Positions 1 to 12,510 of a stretch of DNA of 64,000 bases are shown here, in pieces. The stretch spans positions 47,188,793 through 47,252,792 of the forward strand of contig NC_077238.1 in NCBI RefSeq assembly GCF_947179165.1. Direction: 5' to 3'. The notes under the pieces were generated by a model. That model saw only the letters and a program-made list of their open reading frames with translations. It made no database searches and was not told where the DNA came from. Every line of letters starts with the position of its first letter. Position 1 is the first letter of the stretch. Position numbers and translations under genes: made by a program. This stretch comes from Solanum dulcamara (lineage: Eukaryota > Streptophyta > Magnoliopsida > Solanales > Solanaceae).

Positions 1-2263
1 AATGTATATATGAAGTTTGGGGTAACTCTATTCATAAGCGTCGAGCATGACTCGTGACTCTTATTCGTGTCTGAATGCTAAAACTCTAAAGGCGGTCGAG
101 CCACTACTCTCGAGTCTTTTATGTGTTGAATAGTAAGTGGAGATATAAGCTATTATTCTTAAGGACCCTACAATAACAAATGTCCTTAGTTCCATAAGTT
201 TTTGGGCACTTCCCTTATATATGTTTCTGGTTCACTTATAGTTGTGAAGACTCTTAAAGAAGTTAAGCTCCTATTCCTCAAGTCTTCTATACGATTGAAT
301 AGTGATTGGTACGAAAAAGCTCCTCTGTTTAAAAGGCTCTAAGATAGACAATAATCGAACTTCTATAAGATGGTTCATACTATAGTAACGTATGACTATG
401 AGGTTGAGGCTTCGGTTGACCTAGTCCCTAATGGCATCTAGAGGGTACTAGAGATGATTCTTACACTGGTTTCCAAGTGACCATTTATTTGGCAATTTTA
501 TTGAGCCTTAAATGATGAATTTTTTAGCATATGGTTATCACTACTCCGCTCGTGCATGCTTCTAATACATAAATTTACCGCATCCAATGAAGGTTCAGGC
601 ATAATAAATTCACCGCATCCTATGAAGGGCATGGCATGATAAATTCACCACGTCCCATGAAGGGCCGGGAATGATAAATTCACCGTGTCCCATAAAGGGC
701 CAAGCATGATAAATGTTGAAATGATTATTCACCGCATCCCATGAAGGGCCGGGCATGATAAATGATGAAATAATTATTCACCGCATCCTATGAAGGACCG
801 GGCATGAAAAATAATGAAATGCTTATTCATCGCGTCCCATGATGGGCCAGGCATGATAAATGATGAAATGCTTATTCACCACGTCCCATGAAGGGTCGGG
901 CATGATAAATGATGAAATGCTTATTCACCACGTCCCATCAAGGGATGAGTATGATAAATAATGAAATTCTTATTCACTGCATCCCATGAAGGGACGGATA
1001 TGATAAATGATGAAATGCTTATTCACCACATCCTATGAAGGGCCGGTCATGATAAATGATAAAATACTTATTCACCGCATCCCATGAAGGGCTGGGCATG
1101 ATAAATGATGAAGTGCTTATTCACCGCATCCCATGAAAGGCCGGGCATGATAAATGATGAAATGCTTATTCACCGCATCCCATGAAGGGCCGAGCATGAT
1201 AAATGATGAAATGCTTATTCACCGTATCCCATGAAGGGTCGGGCATGATAAATGATGAAATACTTATTCACCGTGTCCCATTAAGGGTCGGGCATGATTA
1301 ATGATAAAATGCTTATTCATCACATCTCATGAAGTGCCGAGCATGATAAATAATGAAATGCTTATTCACCACGTCCTATGATGGGTCGGGCATGATAAAT
1401 AATAAAATGTTGATTCATCGCATCCTATGAAGGGTCGGATATGATATATGATGAAATAATTATTCATCGCATCATATGAAGGTCTAGGCATGATACACGA
1501 TGAAATGATAGCTTGATCGAGTCCCTCACTGAAGGGCTGAATATAGTATATAGGCATGCATGTGGAAACATAGTGATACATTTGTAACCCCGAGTCCCAC
1601 AGCGGGCCGGGTATGGTATGTGAAGAAGATATACATGCCCTCACTTCACACGGTGTAGGTATAGTGATTCGTTAACTATTATATTTATTGCCTACATCCA
1701 TATTTCAGTTGAAATCTCATTAATGATATGTTATGTTTTATATACTCAATACATGTATCTTACTGACCCCTCATTCTTTAGGGGGCTGCATTTCATGCCT
1801 GTAGGTACAGACGCACATTTTGGGGATCCATCAGCACAGGGTTCCACTCAGCAAGTTTGGGAGAAGCTCCATTAAATCGGATCCAAGTTTTGGGGTACTA
1901 GACCTTCTATGTATATATTTATCTATTTAGGGGTATGGTAGGGGCCCTATCCCGCCATATAATATGGTTGCTATTCTTAGAGGTCTGTAGACATATGTAT
2001 GTAGGTCGTTTGTAAATCATTCCAGTTGTGCCTATACGGCGTGTTGTAACATTATTACGCTATGGCAGCCTTATCGGCTTGTGTGTCCCATCATGTTATG
2101 ATACGAATAAAAGAGACTACAGATATATGAAATGCTATGACCCATTAAGGTTCTCATGTACGTTATCATATTGTTTGTAGTCCGATTTGACTACACCTGA
2201 CTTATGTGCATATGAGGGTCCAGGTTGGACCCCAGTCGCGGCCTACGGGGTTGGGTCGTGATA
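1..2263 (+). mobile_element. 3' portion of Q-family gypsy LTR (copy 1)
   Basis: This is the downstream part of a long LTR; its start lies outside the window or is missing. It ends at a mutated terminus (gtgata in place of a CA end) directly before a tRNA-iMet primer site. It resembles the last 1.2 kb of solo LTR S (about 35640-36841), sharing the segment before the terminus with the phrase tatggcagcc and the final gggttgggtc. It carries a greatly expanded 49-bp minisatellite. No gene is supported here; short frames such as that at 1366-1644 on the minus strand are the minisatellite read as protein. Confidence 0.85.
570..1516 (+). repeat. 49-bp minisatellite in Q LTR (copy 1)
   Basis: About 16 tandem monomers of 49 bp, each with a core like catcccatgaagggccggg followed by catgataaatgatgaaat. 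The spacing is exactly 49 bp where checked (for example attcacc at 1021 and 1070). The first few units (570-720) are short variants of about 35 bp lacking the gatgaaatgctta part. Monomers differ mainly by C/T and G/A transitions. The array lies in the transcribed downstream half of the LTR. Confidence 0.95.
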
Positions 2264-2267
2264 GAAG

Positions 2268-2280
2268 TGGTATCAGAGCA
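2268..2280 (+). promoter_or_regulatory. Primer binding site (tRNA-iMet) of element Q
   Basis: The sequence tggtatcagagca starts five bases after the LTR end. It matches the standard plant initiator-methionine tRNA primer site of Ty3/gypsy and copia elements, and fixes the 5' LTR end and the plus orientation of Q. Confidence 0.9.
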
Positions 2281-3763
2281 GTTCTTCCTTGGAGTGTCTA
2301 TAGACTGTGTCTAGTAGAGTCTTGTTTATCGGTGTGTTGCATGCCACATCTATAAGTAGGAGGCTACAAGACATTTATGATGTTACCTTTTTTTCATATA
2401 TAAGATCGTGCGATAGATCTGAGTCATAGGAAAACTCCTTATACTAACCTTGGACTTTAGCAAAAGGACGACATCAACAGGAGGAAGTAATTGACGACAT
2501 TGGAAGTTACAAAGCGTGCATATAAGCAAAGGCACAAAAGATATCTGTTGGGTAAGGTATTTATATATGATCAACATATGATTGAAATGTTAAGTCGAAA
2601 ACTGAAAAGAAAGTAAACCGGAAAGTGTAACAGATGCAGGTTGAGTTGGACACACGAGGTAAATCCATTATTCTCATACTATTATTAATATTGAAAGCCA
2701 TGTGTGGCTGTGAGATAATATGAATATATATATATATGTTGTCCCTGTGAGGCATTATTGGTATTTTTTGCGTGTAGGGTTTTGAGATAGTAAGGAATAT
2801 AAGGGAAACTCTACCGAAATTTTCCTAGAAATAAAGAAAAGGAATGAGATACAGGGTTGTAATAAGTCTTAAAAGGTCTTACCCACAATAATGATAAGAT
2901 TTGCCTAAACTATGAGTATAGCTGACCTCAAGAAATAAGTTAATTGCTAACTTGATGGCAATAGTAACTAGGAGGTCGATGATGGCATTGTAAAAAGCAA
3001 TTTGGAAAAGATTATGATAGTAAGAAGTGATTTAGAAAAGACTGGTGGATCTTGATAGGTTGGTATATTAAGGTGCTGACTCAGCTTATACACAGGGATA
3101 AATTATGATGAGTTATAGTTAAAGAGGTAATAGTGTGATTAATACAAGAGTGCAGGGGATAAAATTGGGATGAAAAGGAAGTATTAATAAGAAAACTTGT
3201 AAGATAATAAGGATAAGACTGATTATGAAAGGTGAAAGGTTAAGTACGCTTACTTCACCAAGTGAAATTAACCCATAGTAAGAATCGTGAAAAAGATTAA
3301 GAAGTGTTATACTATGGGGTGGAGTACGAATGGGATATGAGGTAAATATAACAAGGATCGCTATGGGAATAAGTAAAGCCTAGAGAGAAAGTTGCCAAAG
3401 ATATGACGTGATCCATGTGACAAGAATAAGAAGGTAGGTGTGAAATGGAAAAGTGAGCTATAGAACAAATATGAAAGACCTATCAAGTTCAATAAGGAAA
3501 GCTTCGAATGAAGGTTATGTGATAATAGAAATGGTAGCAAGTATGAGGAAAGAGAAAGTAACAGAAAAGTGTAATGAAATTTGACAAAAAAAGGGAGATA
3601 GAGAAGAGATATTCATATGTGTTCCCTACGTCTATAAGTGATCTAAACTCCTCAATTGACTTTGTCGATGAGTAAAGGGCCTATGGATGGCAACTTCTAT
3701 AGAGAACTCCCAAGTTCTTGCGAGATCTTATGATATTAATTAACATTCGAAGACAAATATTTT

Positions 3764-3777
3764 AAAGGGGGAAAGGA
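3764..3777 (+). promoter_or_regulatory. Polypurine tract of Q (copy 1)
   Basis: The purine run aaagggggaaagga lies immediately before the LTR start TGTTATACCC. This is the plus-strand primer of reverse transcription and marks 3778 as a 3' LTR start. Confidence 0.88.
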
Positions 3778-6020
3778 TGTTATACCCTGCACCTTGGTAC
3801 ACTCGAGCATCTTTTTTTTTTCTAAAAGCGTGTCATGTGATTCATGTTATCTATGAAGTTCTACGTGAGTAGTGATGATTGGAAATAGATTTGGAAGGAT
3901 GTGAAAAGAGTTGGAGGCTAAGTAAAAAGTCGTGGCACCCAAATTACTCGTGTAAGCTACCAACTTAGACGTTTTACAAAATTAAGCTACTTGATTATAC
4001 GTTGAGCTTAAGTAGCAAAGATTATATAGATTCTTGAAGTGAGACAAAATTATGAACCTATGAAAAAGAGTAAAAAATAGATTTCGAACTTACAAAAAGA
4101 AGCAAGTAGGTGACACACCTACTCAAGGTGGGCCCCATTCTTCCAAGTGGCAGCATATGAGTGGCCGCATAGATGAGGTGGTGCCCTAGGGGGCTGCCAT
4201 ACGTCACCCCTAGGGGCTTCCATATGTCACCTCCTAAGGAGGTTAATATATATGTGTTACATGTTGTATACACTTTGTTGTTTAGCATTTCGAAGACAAA
4301 AAAAGAGAAAAACCCTAATAGACTAAGGGAGAGGGGTGATGACTTTGACCACTTCAAGGTAAGCCTCCGACTTTTGTTCCATGAATTAAGATCAAGATTG
4401 AATTTCTTTATGTTCGGGCTTCTAAAAGCTAAATTATGTGGGACTTCATCAAAGGGTACCTTTCACCCATGTAGTCCTAAGCTTTCCCCTAAATTTCTCT
4501 ATGATTTCTATTCTAAAAGGCCCTAATTTTATGATGATTACATTGGATCTTCTTATCTATGATATATTATATGACTATTGATGAAATTATGCATTCAATT
4601 GATATTATTTTCATAAAATATGCATGGGTTGATATAAAGAATATGATTATGCATGTTTTCATCCAATTTCATAATCTCTAAGTAAATCGATCATGTATTC
4701 ATGTTTCTACCCTAATTTCAAGTATAAGGTATGTTCATGAATTTCAAGTATGCAAGCATGTTTTATGAATGGGAGTGCTTTAAGATCCTAATTGTGTTTT
4801 TATGAAATTAATTTGAAAGGATAAAAGCCCTACACCCACATTACATGAATCACATGACAATGATCTATTCTTATAATCAAGTTAATATGAAGTATGATTA
4901 TGAAATGCTTATGATATATGCAAAGTATGATTTATGATTATGATATGACATGTATTCCATAGGATATTGACTCAGAATCAAAATACCTTGAGGTGGGAGA
5001 TCGACCTAACCCTTAGTAGCAACCTCTAGTTCCGTAAACTACATTGCCATGATAGGTTTGCCAATATGGCCTATCTAGTGGATCCACATATAGTTCTTAA
5101 TGATGATAATGTTGGACAGAGTCTACCTTGGCAAGTAGCCTCCCCACTTCTCAGTTTGGGGATCATTAAATTCCCTATATTAGGTTGCATGAGCATTCTT
5201 GGTTCATCGATTCTTGGAGATTCTATGTTCAGGGATAATATGGTTCTTCAGTTCATGGCAGCGCAGATTATTAGTTCCTAGCCTTGGTAGTTATAGCTAT
5301 TTTGTGTACCTGACGGGCTTATGGGGCTTCTTCTAGGTTTTTATTTAAACTTGCACACAAATGTCCCGACTGGGCTTATGGGGTCCAGTTGGGTATAGTT
5401 AGTTGTAGTTTTCTTAGATTGTATCTTCTGGTTCTTATGGATATTTACCTCTTTACCTTAGCTGCTTATTATGACTTCTATTTATGACTAATCTATTTTT
5501 CATAATATTTTTACCTTTCCTGCTCAGTCGGATTATGATGCCTACTGGGTATATATTGTCTTGGTACTGATACTACACTCTACATCTAGTTTCGTGATGC
5601 GGGACCAAGAACCAGTCATTATTGCGGATAGATAGAGCCTTTGTAGTTAGTTTGGGAGACAAGGATGAGCACTTGATGTTTTGGGATCATTTATGTCTCC
5701 TTCAGCATGGGTGGCATATCTTTGCCTTTTCGAGATTAGCCAGTTATTGTTTATATATTATGGTCAACTTTTGGGACTTGTAGTCATCTTTTATTTTATT
5801 GCAGCTCTATACAAGTGACCTCTAGGTTCTAGGAGGGATCTTTAGTTATATGTATATGTTTTGATTTAATTCCACATATCTATTCTATTTATTGTATAGT
5901 TTCCTACTCTTGATTAGTTTTGTCCTCAAATAGATTAATATCATTTTGAGTTACAGTTTGGCTTATCTACTGGTGGGTTATAGTAGGTGCCATCATGACT
6001 CAAGAAATTGGGTAGTGACA
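3778..6020 (+). mobile_element. Probable chimeric LTR, Q start and O end (copy 1)
   Basis: The LTR runs from TGTTATACCC to GTAGTGACA (2,243 bp). Up to about 4370 it follows the start of the P/S/Q LTR family, with a TATA-like stretch near 4245 and a splice-donor-like aaggtaag at 4358. From about 5190 it follows the end of the O 3' LTR (gagcattcttggttcatcg and onward, compare 32420-33200 and 36842-36890). A polypurine tract precedes it and an O-type primer site follows, so it acts as 3' LTR of Q on the left and 5' LTR of O on the right. The crossover lies between about 4400 and 5190. Open frames at 4173-4526 and 5066-5281 have no recognisable product. Confidence 0.7.
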
Positions 6021-6282
6021 AGTTGGCATGAGAGCCCCAGATTCGTTGTCTCACTTATACAGAGCTAACATCTAGTAGAGTTTAGAGGGATGGATGCGTA
6101 AACGTCCGTAACTTATCTTCTGGAGGCTACAAGATGTCATTAGGAATGTTATCTATATAGCATCATTTTATGATGTTTTGTGCCTTATTTGTTTCCTACA
6201 ATCTCATTTGTTCTACTCTTTCGTAAGGATGGTTCATACACGTAGTACTACCAATGGCGATGACCCACTAGGGTCAAAAAAT
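6021..6282 (+). pseudogene. Truncated start of O interior (copy 1)
   Basis: A primer-site-like tggcatgagagcc is followed by the leader and the first gag codons of O (MVHTRSTTN, from 6229). The sequence is cut at 6282, where the next unit begins. Confidence 0.85.
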
Positions 6283-8545
6283 AATGTATATATGAAGTTT
6301 GGGGTAAATCTATTCATAAGCGTCGAGCATGACTCGTGACTCTTATTCGTGTCTGAATGCTAAAACTCTAAAGGCGGTCGAGCCACTACTCTCGAGTCTT
6401 TTATGTGTTGAATAGTAAGTGGAGATATAAGCTATTATTCTTAAGGACCCTACAATAACAAATGTCCTTAGTTCCATAAGTTTTTGGGCACTTCCCTTAT
6501 ATATGTTTCTGGTTCACTTATAGTTGTGAAGACTCTTAAAGAAGTTAAGCTCCTATTCCTCAAGTCTTCTATACGATTGAATAGTGATTGGTACGAAAAA
6601 GCTCCTCTGTTTAAAAGGCTCTAAGATAGACAATAATCGAACTTCTATAAGATGGTTCATACTATAGTAACGTATGACTATGAGGTTGAGGCTTCGGTTG
6701 ACCTAGTCCCTAATGGCATCTAGAGGGTACTAGAGATGATTCTTACACTGGTTTCCAAGTGACCATTTATTTGGCAATTTTATTGAGCCTTAAATGATGA
6801 ATTTTTTAGCATATGGTTATCACTACTCCGCTCGTGCATGCTTCTAATACATAAATTTACCGCATCCAATGAAGGTTCAGGCATAATAAATTCACCGCAT
6901 CCTATGAAGGGCATGGCATGATAAATTCACCACGTCCCATGAAGGGCCGGGAATGATAAATTCACCGTGTCCCATAAAGGGCCAAGCATGATAAATGTTG
7001 AAATGATTATTCACCGCATCCCATGAAGGGCCGGGCATGATAAATGATGAAATAATTATTCACCGCATCCTATGAAGGACCGGGCATGAAAAATAATGAA
7101 ATGCTTATTCATCGCGTCCCATGATGGGCCAGGCATGATAAATGATGAAATGCTTATTCACCACGTCCCATGAAGGGTCGGGCATGATAAATGATGAAAT
7201 GCTTATTCACCACGTCCCATCAAGGGATGAGTATGATAAATAATGAAATTCTTATTCACTGCATCCCATGAAGGGACGGATATGATAAATGATGAAATGC
7301 TTATTCACCACATCCTATGAAGGGCCGGTCATGATAAATGATAAAATACTTATTCACCGCATCCCATGAAGGGCTGGGCATGATAAATGATGAAGTGCTT
7401 ATTCACCGCATCCCATGAAAGGCCGGGCATGATAAATGATGAAATGCTTATTCACCGCATCCCATGAAGGGCCGAGCATGATAAATGATGAAATGCTTAT
7501 TCACCGTATCCCATGAAGGGTCGGGCATGATAAATGATGAAATACTTATTCACCGTGTCCCATTAAGGGTCGGGCATGATTAATGATAAAATGCTTATTC
7601 ATCACATCTCATGAAGTGCCGAGCATGATAAATAATGAAATGCTTATTCACCACGTCCTATGATGGGTCGGGCATGATAAATAATAAAATGTTGATTCAT
7701 CGCATCCTATGAAGGGTCGGATATGATATATGATGAAATAATTATTCATCGCATCATATGAAGGTCTAGGCATGATACACGATGAAATGATAGCTTGATC
7801 GAGTCCCTCACTGAAGGGCTGAATATAGTATATAGGCATGCATGTGGAAACATAGTGATACATTTGTAACCCCGAGTCCCACAGCGGGCCGGGTATGGTA
7901 TGTGAAGAAGATATACATGCCCTCACTTCACACGGTGTAGGTATAGTGATTCGTTAACTATTATATTTATTGCCTACATCCATATTTCAGTTGAAATCTC
8001 ATTAATGATATGTTATGTTTTATATACTCAATACATGTATCTTACTGACCCCTCATTCTTTAGGGGGCTGCATTTCATGCCTGTAGGTACAGACGCACAT
8101 TTTGGGGATCCACCAGCACAGGGTTCCACTCAGCAAGTTTGGGAGAAGCTCCATTAAATCGGATCCAAGTTTTGGGGTACTAGACCTTCTATGTATATAT
8201 TTATCTATTTAGGGGTATGGTAGGGGCCCTATCCCGCCATATAATATGGTTGTTATTCTTAGAGGTCTGTAGACATATGTATGTAGGTCGTTTGTAAATC
8301 ATTCCAGTTGTGCCTATACGGCGTGTTGTAACATTATTACGCTATGGCAGCCTTATCGGCTTGTGTGTCCCATCATGTTATGATACGAATGAAAGAGACT
8401 ACAGATATATGAAATGCTATGACCCATTAAGGTTCTCATGTACGTTATCATATTGTTTGTAGTCCGATTTGACTACACCTGACTTATGTGCATATGAGGG
8501 TCCAGGTTGGACCCCAGTCGCGGCCTACGGGGTTGGGTCGTGATA
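6283..8545 (+). mobile_element. 3' portion of Q-family LTR (copy 2)
   Basis: Copy of 1-2263 with four substitutions noticed. It ends at the same mutated terminus before a primer site at 8550. Confidence 0.85.
6852..7798 (+). repeat. 49-bp minisatellite in Q LTR (copy 2)
   Basis: Same array as at 570-1516, with identical monomer order and number. That both copies keep exactly the same array length argues that the 6.3-kb duplication is extremely recent or artificial, since such arrays usually change in length quickly. Confidence 0.95.
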
Positions 8546-10059
8546 GAAGTGGTATCAGAGCAGTTCTTCCTTGGAGTGTCTATAGACTGTGTCTAGTAGA
8601 GTCTTGTTTATCGGTGTGTTGCATGCCACATCTATAAGTAGGAGGCTACAAGACATTTATGATGTTACCTTTTTTTCATATATAAGATCGTGCGATAGAT
8701 CTGAGTCATAGGAAAACTCCTTATACTAACCTTGGACTTTAGCAAAAGGACGACATCAACAGGAGGAAGTAATTGACGACATTGGAAGTTACAAAGCGTG
8801 CATATAAGCAAAGGCACAAAAGATATCTGTTGGGTAAGGTATTTATATATGATCAACATATGATTGAAATGTTAAGTCGAAAACTGAAAAGAAAGTAAAC
8901 CGGAAAGTGTAACAGATGCAGGTTGAGTTGGACACACGAGGTAAATCCATTATTCTCATACTATTATTAATATTGAAAGCCATGTGTGGCTGTGAGATAA
9001 TATGAATATATATATATATGTTGTCCCTGTGAGGCATTGTTGGTATTTTCTGCGTGTAGGGTTTTGAGATAGTAAGGAATATAAGGGAAACTCTACCGAA
9101 ATTTTCCTAGAAATAAAGAAAAGGAATGAGATACAGGGTTGTAATAAGTCTTAAAAGGTCTTACCCACAATAATGATAAGATTTGCCTAAACTATGAGTA
9201 TAGCTGACCTCAAGAAATAAGTTAATTGCTAACTTGATGGCAATAGTAACTAGGAGGTCGATGATGGCATTGTAAAAAGCAATTTGGAAAAGATTATGAT
9301 AGTAAGAAGTGATTTAGAAAAGACTGGTGGATCTTGATAGGTTGGTATATTAAGGTGCTGACTCAGCTTATACACAGGGATAAATTATGATGAGTTATAG
9401 TTAAAGAGGTAATAGTGTGATTAATACAAGAGTGCAGGGGATAAAATTGGGATGAAAAGGAAGTATTAATAAGAAAACTTGTAAGATAATAAGGATAAGA
9501 CTGATTATGAAAGGTGAAAGGTTAAGTACGCTTACTTCACCAAGTGAAATTAACCCATAGTAAGAATCGTGAAAAAGATTAAGAAGTGTTATACTATGGG
9601 GTGGAGTACGAATGGGATATGAGGTAAATATAACAAGGATCGCTATGGGAATAAGTAAAGCCTAGAGAGAAAGTTGCCAAAGATATGACGTGATCCATGT
9701 GACAAGAATAAGAAGGTAGGTGTGAAATGGAAAAGTGAGCTATAGAACAAATATGAAAGACCTATCAAGTTCAATAAGGAAAGCTTTGAATGAAGGTTAT
9801 GTGATAATAGAAATGGTAGCAAGTATGAGGAAAGAGAAAGTAACAGAAAAGTGTAATGAAATTTGACAAAAAAAGGGAGATAGAGAAGAGATATTCATAT
9901 GTGTTCCCTACGTCTATAAGTGATCTAAACTCCTCAATTGACTTTGTCGATGAGTAAAGGGCCTATGGATGGCAACTTCTATAGAGAACTCCCAAGTTCT
10001 TGCGAGATCTTATGATATTAATTAACATTCGAAGACAAATATTTTAAAGGGGGAAAGGA
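8546..10059 (+). pseudogene. Internally deleted gag-pol region of Q (copy 2)
   Basis: Copy of 2264-3777 with three substitutions noticed. It ends in the polypurine tract at 10046-10059. Nothing is translatable beyond short fragments. Confidence 0.75.
8550..8562 (+). promoter_or_regulatory. Primer binding site of Q (copy 2)
   Basis: tggtatcagagca, identical to the site at 2268. Confidence 0.9.
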
Positions 10060-12302
10060 TGTTATACCCTGCACCTTGGTACACTCGAGCATCTTTTTTT
10101 TTTCTAAAAGCGTGTCATGTGATTCATGTTATCTATGAAGTTCTACGTGAGTAGTGATGATTGGAAATAGATTTGGAAGGATGTGAAAAGAGTTGGAGGC
10201 TAAGTAAAAAGTCGTGGCACCCAAATTACTCGTGTAAGCTACCAACTTAGACGTTTTACAAAATTAAGCTACTTGATTATACGTTGAGCTTAAGTAGCAA
10301 AGATTATATAGATTCTTGAAGTGAGACAAAATTATGAACCTATGAAAAAGAGTAAAAAATAGATTTCGAACTTACAAAAAGAAGCAAGTAGGTGACACAC
10401 CTACTCAAGGTGGGCCCCATTCTTCCAAGTGGCAACATATGAGTGGCCGCATAGATGAGGTGGTGCCCTAGGGGGCTGCCATACGTCACCCCTAGGGGCT
10501 TCCATATGTCACCTCCTAAGGAGGTTAATATATATGTGTTACATGTTGTATACACTTTGTTGTTTAGCATTTCGAAGACAAAAAAAGAGAAAAACCCTAA
10601 TAGACTAAGGGAGAGGGGTGATGACTTTGACCACTTCAAGGTAAGCCTCCGACTTTTGTTCCATGAATTAAGATCAAGATTGAATTTCTTTATGTTCGGG
10701 CTTCTAAAAGCTAAATTATGTGGGACTTCATCAAAGGGTACCTTTCACCCATGTAGTCCTAAGCTTTCCCCTAAATTTCTCTATGATTTCTATTCTAAAA
10801 GGCCCTAATTTTATGATGATTACATTGGATCTTCTTATCTATGATATATTATATGACTATTGATGAAATTATGCATTCAATTGATATTATTTTCATAAAA
10901 TATGCATGGGTTGATATAAAGAATATGATTATGCATGTTTTCATCCAATTTCATAATCTCTAAGTAAATCGATCATGTATTCATGTTTCTACCCTAATTT
11001 CAAGTATAAGGTATGTTCATGAATTTCAAGTATGCAAGCATGTTTTATGAATGGGAGTGCTTTAAGATCCTAATTGTGTTTTTATGAAATTAATTTGAAA
11101 GGATAAAAGCCCTACACCCACATTACATGAATCACATGACAATGATCTATTCTTATAATCAAGTTAATATGAAGTATGATTATGAAATGCTTATGATATA
11201 TGCAAAGTATGATTTATGATTATGATATGACATGTATTCCATAGGATATTGACTCAGAATCAAAATACCTTGAGGTGGGAGATCGACCTAACCCTTAGTA
11301 GCAACCTCTAGTTCCGTAAACTACATTGCCATGATAGGTTTGCCAATATGGCCTATCTAGTGGATCCACATATAGTTCTTAATGATGATAATGTTGGACA
11401 GAGTCTACCTTGGCAAGTAGCCTCCCCACTTCTCAGTTTGGGGATCATTAAATTCCCTATATTAGGTTGCATGAGCATTCTTGGTTCATCGATTCTTGGA
11501 GATTCTATGTTCAGGGATAATATGGTTCTTCAGTTCATGGCAGCGCAGATTATTAGTTCCTAGCCTTGGTAGTTATAGCTATTTTGTGTACCTGACGGGC
11601 TTATGGGGCTTCTTCTAGGTTTTTATTTAAACTTGCACACAAATGTCCCGACTGGGCTTATGGGGTCCAGTTGGGTATAGTTAGTTGTAGTTTTCTTAGA
11701 TTGTATCTTCTGGTTCTTATGGATATTTACCTCTTTACCTTAGCTGCTTATTATGACTTCTATTTATGACTAATCTATTTTTCATAATATTTTTACCTTT
11801 CCTGCTCAGTCGGATTATGATGCCTACTGGGTATATATTGTCTTGGTACTGATACTACACTCTACATCTAGTTTCGTGATGCGGGACCAAGAACCAGTCA
11901 TTATTGCGGATAGATAGAGCCTTTGTAGTTAGTTTGGGAGACAAGGATGAGCACTTGATGTTTTGGGATCATTTATGTCTCCTTCAGCATGGGTGGCATA
12001 TCTTTGCCTTTTCGAGATTAGCCAGTTATTGTTTATATATTATGGTCAACTTTTGGGACTTGTAGTCATCTTTTATTTTATTGCAGCTCTATACAAGTGA
12101 CCTCTAGGTTCTAGGAGGGATCTTTAGTTATATGTATATGTTTTGATTTAATTCCACATATCTATTCTATTTATTGTATAGTTTCCTACTCTTGATTAGT
12201 TTTGTCCTCAAATAGATTAATATCATTTTGAGTTACAGTTTGGCTTATCTACTGGTGGGTTATAGTAGGTGCCATCATGACTCAAGAAATTGGGTAGTGA
12301 CA
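10060..12302 (+). mobile_element. Probable chimeric LTR (copy 2); 5' LTR of O
   Basis: Copy of 3778-6020. This copy is directly followed by the O primer site and the full O interior, so it is the natural 5' LTR remnant of O. Its O-type end (12240-12302) shows what the O LTR looked like before solo LTR S entered the 3' copy: the target reads ctactggtg without any insertion. Confidence 0.72.
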
Positions 12303-12305
12303 AGT

Positions 12306-12318
12306 TGGCATGAGAGCC
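12306..12318 (+). promoter_or_regulatory. Degenerate primer binding site of O
   Basis: tggcatgagagcc differs at two positions from the tRNA-iMet site tggtatcagagcc. It lies three bases after the LTR end, at the expected place. Confidence 0.78.
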
Positions 12319-12510
12319 CCAGATTCGTTGTCTCACTTATACAGAGCTAACATCTAGTAGAGTTTAGAGGGAAGGATGCGTAAACGTCCGTAACTTATCT
12401 TCTGGAGGCTACAAGATGTCATTAGGAATGTTATCTATATAGCATCATTTTATGATGTTTTGTGCCTTATTTGTTTCCTACAATCTCATTTGTTCTACTC
12501 TTTCGTAAGG

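Larger units (their letters stand above)
2264..3777 (+). pseudogene. Internally deleted gag-pol region of Q (copy 1)
   Basis: Only about 1.5 kb lies between primer site and polypurine tract, against about 5 kb in an intact gypsy element. The first 500 bp match the interiors of M (read in reverse near 45500-46065) and P (49228 onward), so all three belong to one family. The last part (about 3590-3740) reads as the worn carboxy end of a polyprotein, with an LFPTS-like ending similar to that at 52660-52690. Gag core, protease, RT and most of the integrase are gone, and no frame is open for more than about 60 codons. Confidence 0.75.
1..6282. repeat. Tandem 6,282-bp unit, copy 1
   Basis: Bases 1-6282 recur at 6283-12564 with no indels that I could see. 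I noticed nine substitutions, for example 26/6308, 1831/8113, 1971/8253, 2109/8391, 2756/9038, 2768/9050, 3505/9787, 4153/10435 and 6091/12373. The unit runs from inside one LTR (Q), through a short interior and a second LTR, into the start of the O gag region. At 6282/6283 the O gag sequence is cut and Q LTR sequence begins abruptly. The unit start coincides with the first base of the window, so this is either a very recent duplication or a redundant contig end. Confidence 0.97.

Noticed and set aside
570..1516. CRISPR-like regular repeats
   Set aside because: Monomers abut with no unique spacers and lie in a plant LTR. This is a minisatellite.
4173..4526. 117-codon open frame, present twice
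   Set aside because: It lies in LTR sequence, overlaps a frame on the other strand, and has no counterpart frame in the other family LTRs.
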